This document shows, one piece after another, positions 31,674 through 32,334 of a stretch of 32,334 bases of DNA. The notes below the pieces were generated by a model. It did not search any database. It had not been told where the DNA came from and saw only the letters and a program-made list of their open reading frames with translations. How positions within the stretch are numbered: the stretch's first letter is position 1; every line of letters begins with the position of its first letter. The stretch comes from Butyrivibrio sp. (GTDB lineage: Bacteria; Bacillota; Clostridia; Lachnospirales; Lachnospiraceae): assembly GCA_015056655.1 (NCBI GenBank), contig SVFV01000039.1, positions 1 through 32,334 of the forward strand, in the 5' to 3' direction. Made by a program: the position numbers and the translations under genes.

Positions 31674-32046
31674 GTACTTTCCAATTACCAGCCTGGATTT
31701 TTAAGGCATTACGGGTCAACGTATCCTTTCATCATTAAAGTCCCGTAATTTTGGCCCCATTACCTATGATTATTACGGGACAAAATGCTAATTTGTGCTT
31801 TCACCCCGTATAATACTGTTAAAATCGGTACTTTTTTCACTACAAACTACGGAGCAAATTCACAATTTCCTTCTTGGATCACGTAGTTCAGCATCAATCT
31901 CTGTAAATGCTATACGTGTAACTACATAATATTCCCATAATTCATGTAGTATAGAATATTTCCACTTCATTCCCTCAAATATATAGCTAACCTTGATCTA
32001 TTTCTTTCACGTTAAGCCACTGTAATTATTTCAGATACTGTGAAAC
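31674..32046. other. Non-coding stretch with several inverted repeats
   Basis: No convincing gene on either strand. ATTACGGG-type elements occur three times: ATTACGGGTC (31708-31717), the inverse GTCCCGTAAT (31740-31749) and ATTACGGGAC (31772-31781), the last two forming a perfect 10-bp inverted repeat. Further along, ACTACAT and ATGTAGT near 31920-31950 form another dyad. It may hold a structured RNA or be decayed intergenic sequence. Confidence 0.4.
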
Positions 32047-32100
32047 AAAAAGGGGCTGTCGCTTTAGATGATTAAATCATCTTAGTGCGACAGCCCCTTT
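32047..32100 (-). terminator. Long intrinsic terminator hairpin
   Basis: AAAGGGGCTGTCGC (32049-32062) pairs with GCGACAGCCCCTTT (32087-32100), with a smaller AGATGA/TCATCT stem inside the loop. The minus strand continues with TTTTTG. It would end a leftward gene whose body is not seen intact in the window, so it may mark the end of a decayed gene or insertion sequence. Confidence 0.75.
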
Positions 32101-32105
32101 CAATG

Positions 32106-32245
32106 TCATTTAATAGTTAGTGTCCATTTGTATGTCTTGCCTTTTATTTTAGCCGGCTCCTTTCCTGGCTCTACTTAAAACCTTCCCTGTACCTCTTTAC
32201 GTCCAACTGCTTGAACATTTCATGCAATTGCGTACCAAAATTTTT
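32106..32245 (-). pseudogene. Possible 3' remnant of a broken gene
   Basis: Two short overlapping frames just before the terminator look like one C-terminus split by a frameshift: 32245-32171 reads LHEMFKQLDVKRYREGFK, and 32174-32106 reads EPAKIKGKTYKWTLTIK before its stop. The basic character and the strong terminator behind it would suit the end of a transposase, but the family is not recognised and this may be chance. Confidence 0.22.
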
Positions 32246-32267
32246 CTATTATAAATAATTGTACCAC

Positions 32268-32307
32268 AAAAATTTAAGCCAACTTCGATTTTCCAATAGA
32301 AGTTGGC
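32268..32307. terminator. Hairpin at the right edge
   Basis: GCCAACTTC (32278-32286) pairs with GAAGTTGGC (32299-32307) around a 12-base loop; T-rich sequence follows on both strands (CCTTTT on plus, AAATTTTT on minus), so it could terminate transcription either way. The gene it serves is not in the window. Confidence 0.5.
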
Positions 32308-32334
32308 CCTTTTAGATCATTACAATATTAGTCG

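Overview
The window looks like chromosome from a low-to-moderate GC anaerobic Firmicute of the Lachnospiraceae, most like Butyrivibrio or Pseudobutyrivibrio. This rests on strong AGGAGG-type ribosome binding sites, many T-tailed intrinsic terminators, a domain-swapped GH3 beta-glucosidase of the type known from rumen Butyrivibrio and Ruminococcus, GPH-family sugar symporters, several MATE pumps and small flavodoxin-like reductases. No rRNA, tRNA, CRISPR array, phage module or intact insertion sequence was seen.

Layout. 1-31 holds only the first codons of an Rrf2-type regulator running off the left edge, with its promoter and dyads at 59-143. 228-2642 is a leftward four-gene operon (small coiled-coil protein, Cys-nucleophile alpha/beta hydrolase, iron-sulfur-flavoprotein-like reductase, cyclophilin-like lipoprotein) divergent from a LysR regulator (2765-3637). 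3719-5125 is a MATE pump whose leader carries a 14-codon ORF and a terminator. 5318-6184 holds a GNAT acetyltransferase and a truncated second GNAT start.

The core is 6399-21434. A leftward operon encodes a GPH symporter, a domain-swapped GH3 beta-glucosidase and a GH78 alpha-L-rhamnosidase. Downstream, under its own promoter, lies a 1152-residue fusion of OYE-like ene-reductase, 4Fe-4S segment, FAD/NAD(P) domain, extended SDR and zinc-binding tail. A divergent AraC regulator (16822-18015) follows, then a second leftward operon (small membrane protein, SDR with the same zinc tail, second GPH symporter) divergent from a TetR regulator. None of the enzymes has a signal peptide. I infer uptake of an intact rhamnose- and glucose-bearing plant glycoside (flavonoid rutinoside or saponin type), cytoplasmic deglycosylation, then reduction of a C=C bond and a carbonyl of the aglycone. 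Pairs of 20-bp direct repeats occur at both the symporter/glycosidase promoter and the fusion-enzyme promoter with identical spacing to the -10 box, which supports one AraC regulon.

22251-31580 is more ordinary accessory sequence: a flavodoxin-fold reductase, an unidentified gene remnant, an ECF sigma factor with its anti-sigma factor, a membrane protein, a Cys-containing small protein, a decayed MATE gene, an Xre regulator with a DUF3169-like membrane protein behind a repeated operator, an S41 peptidase with another MATE pump, and two small membrane proteins. 31674-32334 has no convincing gene but several inverted repeats and strong hairpins.
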